Positions 60,848-64,000 of a stretch of DNA of 64,000 nucleotides are shown here, one piece after another. The position numbers were made by a program, and so were the translations under genes. Each line of letters starts with the position of its first letter. The stretch's first letter is position 1. The DNA is from Haloferula helveola. Lineage in GTDB: Bacteria; Verrucomicrobiota; Verrucomicrobiia; Verrucomicrobiales; Akkermansiaceae. The stretch lies in NCBI RefSeq assembly GCF_037076345.1, contig NZ_AP024702.1, positions 2,976,001 through 3,040,000 of the forward strand. The letters run 5' to 3'. The notes under the pieces were generated by a model. That model was given only the letters and a program-made list of their open reading frames with translations, made no database searches and had not been told where the DNA came from.

Positions 60848-61317
60848 GAAATCCGTCCGGGTAGCTCCACATACTCCGCCAGCAGCCTTCCCGCGTCCTC
60901 GGAAAGCAGGGTGGTGGAAGGGATTCTTCGTTCCGACGGGGCTTTGGAGAATTCTTCGAAGAAGTCGGCATCATGGAATCCCGCCGTGGCCGCGTCTTCG
61001 ATACGAAACCCATAGTAGATGCGCGAGATGCGGGCCCAGTGGATCGCGCCGAGGCACATCGGGCACGGTTGTCCGGTGGTGTGGATTTCGCAGCCTGCGA
61101 GGCTGAAGTCGCCGATCCTGGAGCAGGCGTCGCGGATCGCTCCGATCTCGCCGTGGGCGGTCGGGTCATGGGTCGCGATCACGCGGTTCCATCCCTCGCC
61201 GATGATCTCGCCGTTCCTGACGACGACCGCGCCGAAGGGTCCGCCGTCCCCGGCACGCATTCCCTGCCTCGCCAGTTCGATTGCCCGCCGCATGAAGGCG
61301 GCTCCGTCGTCACTCAT
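60841..61317 (-). CDS. Nucleoside/guanine deaminase (CDA superfamily)
   Basis: 158 aa from ATG 61317; the open frame upstream reaches the channel gene and is not used. Zinc site: His55 and Glu57 in TAHGEIGAI, Cys85 and Cys88 in QPCPMCLGAI. GDGGPFGAVVVRNGE and the C-terminal length match GuaD-like guanine deaminases more closely than TadA, since the TadA-type RNA-binding tail is missing. Probable role in purine salvage; the purK/purE genes nearby are consistent. Convergent with the oxidase gene. Confidence 0.85.
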   Translation of the reverse strand: MSDDGAAFMRRAIELARQGMRAGDGGPFGAVVVRNGEIIGEGWNRVIATHDPTAHGEIGAIRDACSRIGDFSLAGCEIHTTGQPCPMCLGAIHWARISRIYYGFRIEDAATAGFHDADFFEEFSKAPSERRIPSTTLLSEDAGRLLAEYVELPGRISY

Positions 61318-61361
61318 GTCGGCAGCATAGACGGGTCTGGTACCGAGGAAAGCGAAGCCGT

Positions 61362-61802
61362 TCAGACCTTTCCCCGTTCCGTTATTCCGTGACGGGCCCG
61401 GAGCAGGTGCGAGAGTGCGGCGAAAAGCGTGGCGGTGGAGACGCCGAACATCATGACCCCGGTGCATGCTTCGAGCGCCCCGGCGAGTCGCCACGGATGC
61501 TCCATCACCACGTCACCGTAGCCGAGCGACGAGTAATTCACGGTTGAATGGTAGAAAGCCGTCGCGAAGTCGTCGATCGCTCCGACCCCGAGGAAGAGGG
61601 TGGCCCAGACCGCGATCTGGAACAGATGCCCGAAAAACAGAACGGTCACCAGAACTCCCAGAATCCGGATTCCCTCGAGGAGAGTCGGGGAGTCAGCGTG
61701 TTTCAGGGGCATGGAGATCCGGATCCCAAGGGCGATCGCACCGAGCTGGAGAACCAGATTCAGCAGCAGAGCGACCAGGCAAATGAGGATGAGAACCAGC
61801 AT
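61362..61802 (-). CDS. Two-pore-helix-type potassium channel family protein
   Basis: 146 aa. Three hydrophobic stretches (about 1-28, 45-75, 103-135) around a pore helix, with the selectivity filter SLGYGDVV at 92-99 (GYGD at 94-97). This is the ion-channel (Ion_trans_2) type without a regulatory RCK domain. It may be a homotetrameric K+ channel; no sensor domain is visible. Located upstream of the deaminase with the same orientation, 44 bp apart. Confidence 0.86.
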   Translation of the reverse strand: MLVLILICLVALLLNLVLQLGAIALGIRISMPLKHADSPTLLEGIRILGVLVTVLFFGHLFQIAVWATLFLGVGAIDDFATAFYHSTVNYSSLGYGDVVMEHPWRLAGALEACTGVMMFGVSTATLFAALSHLLRARHGITERGKV

Positions 61803-61899
61803 GACAGGGCTTGTCTTTAGCCGATGGAAGGGGCCGGGGTCACGGCCGGACTCTCCGGTTTTGACTGTTCACCGCGGACGGGCGTGCTGAAGTGGCCGC

Positions 61900-62631
61900 A
61901 TGTTGAGAAAACTGGCATGCGTTGTTCTCGGTCCGCTTCTCCTCGCCGCCTGCGGACCATCGGGTGGCGGTGGCGCCACGAGCTGGAAGCCCGACTACTG
62001 GGGCCACCGTCCGGGTCCGAAAGGCTTCACCACCGTGGTCCTGGACGCCGGCCATGGCGGTCATGATTCCGGGGCCGTCTCGCGATCGACCGGGGCCAAG
62101 GAGAAGGATCTCGCACTCGACACCGTGAAACGCGTCCAGCGCAAGCTCGGCGGCAAAGTGAAGGTGAAGCTGATGCGCTCGAACGACCACTTCATCGATC
62201 TCGACGACCGCGTCGACCGCGTGAGCGGCAAGGGCGGAACGATTCTGGTCAGCATCCACTACAATGCCGGTCCCTCGTCCATGCGCGGACCCGAGATGTA
62301 CTGGTGGCGGGTGGACAGCTGGGGGCTCGCGACGCGTCTCCAGCGCGAGTTGGAAAAAACCGTGCCGGGCGAAAGCGGCAACCGCGGCCAGGTCCGCCGC
62401 CGCCTCCGGCTGACCCGCAACCCGGATATTCCGAGTGTCCTCGTCGAATGCGGATACCTTAGCAATCCGTCGGAAGCGCGCCTGTGCAACGACGCCGGCT
62501 ACCGCGACAGGCTGGCCTCCGCCATCGCCCGTGCGATCCTCGACCAGCAGGCGAATGGCGATCCACCCGGCCGACTGCCGCCACCGATCAACAAGCCGCC
62601 GAGCCGCCCGACCGATCCTCCGGGGTCCTGA
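61900..62631 (+). CDS. N-acetylmuramoyl-L-alanine amidase lipoprotein (Amidase_3)
   Basis: Cleaves the amide bond between MurNAc and the stem peptide of peptidoglycan in the envelope. 243 aa. Lipobox LLAAC with lipidated Cys18. Zn ligands His52 (DAGHGGHD), Glu68 (EKDLALD) and His120 (SIHYNAG), catalytic Glu183 (VLVECGYLSN), the complete Amidase_3 set. A proline-rich C-terminal tail follows. Short for AmiC-type enzymes because AMIN domains are absent; the lipid anchor may provide location. The 97-bp divergent gap from the channel gene contains no clear element. Confidence 0.93.
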   Translation: MLRKLACVVLGPLLLAACGPSGGGGATSWKPDYWGHRPGPKGFTTVVLDAGHGGHDSGAVSRSTGAKEKDLALDTVKRVQRKLGGKVKVKLMRSNDHFIDLDDRVDRVSGKGGTILVSIHYNAGPSSMRGPEMYWWRVDSWGLATRLQRELEKTVPGESGNRGQVRRRLRLTRNPDIPSVLVECGYLSNPSEARLCNDAGYRDRLASAIARAILDQQANGDPPGRLPPPINKPPSRPTDPPGS

Positions 62632-62712
62632 ACCGCGGGCAGGGGCATCGGTTTTGTGTCTGAACCTGATCAAACGAAGCTTCGGTTGGCCGCCGCTTAT
62701 CCCGCATCGGCC

Positions 62713-63660
62713 ATGCAGAAAGTTCATTCGTTCCTCCTCGTTCCGGCAGCACTGTTGGGTTTTGCACTAGCTTGGGCCGTCAAACCGAATTCCGAGGTGC
62801 CGGCGTCGGCGGGTGCCACCCCTCCGAAGGTGGAAAGGGACCGTCGGGAGAATTCCGGGTCCGACGCGGAGTCTCCGGCTTCGCCCAAAGTGGAGACGCG
62901 GACGATGGTGATTGGCGGTGACTCGGAGTCAATGACACCGGAAATGCGGGAGGCTCAGGACAGGATGGCCACCGCGATGGAGGAACAGCACCGCAAGAAG
63001 GACGAAAGGCGGATCTCCGAGCTTGTTGCGGCACTCGGGCTCGACGCCGGACAGGAGGCCGAACTGCGAACTTTCTTCGACAAGCGGCGCCGCGCGCTCA
63101 CGGCAATGTGGGCGGGGGGAGATGCCGAGAAGGGCATGGAAGCGATGCGGGAGGACAAGCTGGATGACTTCCTTGCCGATCTCCTTTCTCCCGATCAGCA
63201 CGAGACCTATGACGAACTCAAGGCGACGGAGAGAAGTCGGGAAGTCGAGGCAGCGGCCCTCAAGGATCTCGCCGGCATCACCCGCTCCGTCGACTTGCGG
63301 CCCGACCAGCGTGACGCGGTATACGACATCCTGCACAAGGAGGCTGCCGAACGGATCGAACGGCGTGCCGAAAGTGGCCAGGGTTCGATGATGACGATGT
63401 TCGGGAACGAGATCGGATTCGGTTCCGAAACCGATTTTATGGACTTCAGTGGTGTGTTTGAGGGGATGGATGAGGGCAATGGCGAAGTGCCTGACCAGCA
63501 GGCCATCGTCCAACGGATTCGGGAGGCCCAGCAGAAGAAGATCGACGAACAAGTCGGTCGTTTCGAGGGCGTGCTCGATGAGGGTCAGCTCACGAAGTAC
63601 CGGGAAACGCTCGAGTCGAAGGCATCGATGTTCGGGGCGATGCTTGAGGCCGGCGAATGA
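62713..63660 (+). CDS. Exported helical protein of unknown function
   Basis: 315 aa from ATG 62713, chosen because it begins a signal-like segment (MQKVHSFLLVPAALLGFALA); a GTG at 62656 is possible. A disordered linker (about 28-65) rich in P, S and E leads to charged helices (about 75-310) with LSPDQHETYDELKATER and LDEGQLTKYRETLESK, recalling Spy/CpxP-like periplasmic helical proteins that contain LT-x-Q-x2-Y motifs. No enzyme motif is seen. Periplasmic chaperone or sensor is a guess. Its end is 10 bp from the convergent threonine synthase. Confidence 0.75.
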   Translation: MQKVHSFLLVPAALLGFALAWAVKPNSEVPASAGATPPKVERDRRENSGSDAESPASPKVETRTMVIGGDSESMTPEMREAQDRMATAMEEQHRKKDERRISELVAALGLDAGQEAELRTFFDKRRRALTAMWAGGDAEKGMEAMREDKLDDFLADLLSPDQHETYDELKATERSREVEAAALKDLAGITRSVDLRPDQRDAVYDILHKEAAERIERRAESGQGSMMTMFGNEIGFGSETDFMDFSGVFEGMDEGNGEVPDQQAIVQRIREAQQKKIDEQVGRFEGVLDEGQLTKYRETLESKASMFGAMLEAGE

Positions 63661-63670
63661 TCCTCGCAAG

Positions 63671-64000
63671 TCACTGGCCGTTCAGCCAGTCCTTGAACTC
63701 CGCTTCGTCAGCTGACATCGACGTCGCGACTTTCTCGCGGTCGGCGAGCACGGCGAGGCGCTCGGGGATCTCGACCGAACCCTTGCCGAGTTCCTCTTCC
63801 ATCACGTCGAGGAACTTTGACGGGTGGGCGGTCTCGAGGGTGATGGTCGGCGTGTCGGGGTGGGCGGTCCGCCATGCCTTGGCGGCCAGCCAGCCGACCG
63901 CGCCGTGCGGATCGATCGTGTAGCCGAGCGTCTCCTTCACCTCGCGGATGGCGGCGCGGGTCTCCTCGTCGCTGAAGGCGAGGCCGTCGATCGTGTCGCA
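63671..64000 (-). CDS. thrC: Threonine synthase, C-terminal part (5' part beyond window)
   Basis: PLP enzyme converting O-phosphohomoserine to threonine. 109 codons are visible; the frame is open to the window edge, so this is the C-terminal quarter. YTIDPHGAVGWLAAKAWR and the following ITLETAHPSKFLDVMEEELG are the expected end of the PLP fold with the family TAHPxKF motif. Ends DEAEFKDWLNGQ. The catalytic lysine and PLP residues are outside the window. Confidence 0.9.
   Translation of the reverse strand, partial: CDTIDGLAFSDEETRAAIREVKETLGYTIDPHGAVGWLAAKAWRTAHPDTPTITLETAHPSKFLDVMEEELGKGSVEIPERLAVLADREKVATSMSADEAEFKDWLNGQ

Overview
The window is a 64 kb piece of a high-GC bacterial chromosome. 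It is dominated by one very large extracellular-polysaccharide (EPS) locus and ends in ordinary housekeeping genes. Gene content suggests a Verrucomicrobiota member (Verrucomicrobiales-like). The pointers are an exosortase/EpsI pair beside a big glycosyltransferase locus, an rplY-pth-rpsF-ssb block, verrucomicrobial-style secreted proteins of unknown function, and many intergenic hairpin repeats. This is an inference from gene content, not a database result. No rRNA, tRNA or CRISPR array was recognised.

Layout. 1-4.2 kb: nucleotide-sugar genes (a UDP-sugar dehydrogenase, GDP-L-fucose synthase, GDP-mannose 4,6-dehydratase) and a WecG/TagA-type glycosyltransferase. 4.2-7.2 kb: cysC-cysD-cysN, which make the sulfate donor PAPS. 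7.4-19.5 kb: a secreted protein, two related polytopic GT-C-like proteins, an FrhB-like iron-sulfur protein, a REP-associated tyrosine transposase (RAYT) flanked by its REP elements, an unassigned helical-repeat protein, GT2 enzymes, GtrA, a VTT-domain protein and a methyltransferase. 19.5-29 kb: a visibly more AT-rich core with Wzy-like and Wzx-like proteins, methyltransferases, GT4 enzymes and acyltransferase-3. 29-46 kb: a tightly overlapping series of glycosyltransferases, FkbM methyltransferases, an MBOAT plus SGNH acylation pair, two sulfotransferases and an alpha-1,2-fucosyltransferase. 46-54.3 kb: a VanZ-like protein, GT2 enzymes, the initiating polyprenyl-phosphate sugar transferase, a second O-antigen ligase/polymerase-like protein, then EpsI and exosortase. 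54.4-64 kb: prs, rplY, pth, rpsF, ssb, purK, purE, an FAD oxidase, a deaminase, a potassium channel, an amidase, a secreted protein and the end of a threonine synthase.

How the genes work together (inference): the glycosylphosphotransferase starts a lipid-linked repeat unit and many GT2/GT4/GT61/GT11 enzymes extend it. GDP-L-fucose made by Gmd and Fcl feeds the GT11 fucosyltransferase. PAPS made by CysDN and CysC feeds the two sulfotransferases. Methyl and acyl groups are added by FkbM-type, MBOAT/SGNH, acyltransferase-3 and left-handed beta-helix enzymes. The Wzx-like and Wzy-like proteins export and polymerise. The prediction is a fucose-containing, probably sulfated and acylated surface polysaccharide made next to an exosortase system.

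The most unusual DNA-level signal is two families of dispersed elements. One is a RAYT-linked REP family with ends GGTAGCGC/GCGCTACC. The other is a family of degenerate repeats with strict 7-bp periodicity (8-bp in one case), usually arranged as inverted arms. Both occur between genes, and one copy of each lies in frame inside the single MBOAT gene. Several REP copies contribute the TAG stop codon of the gene they follow.
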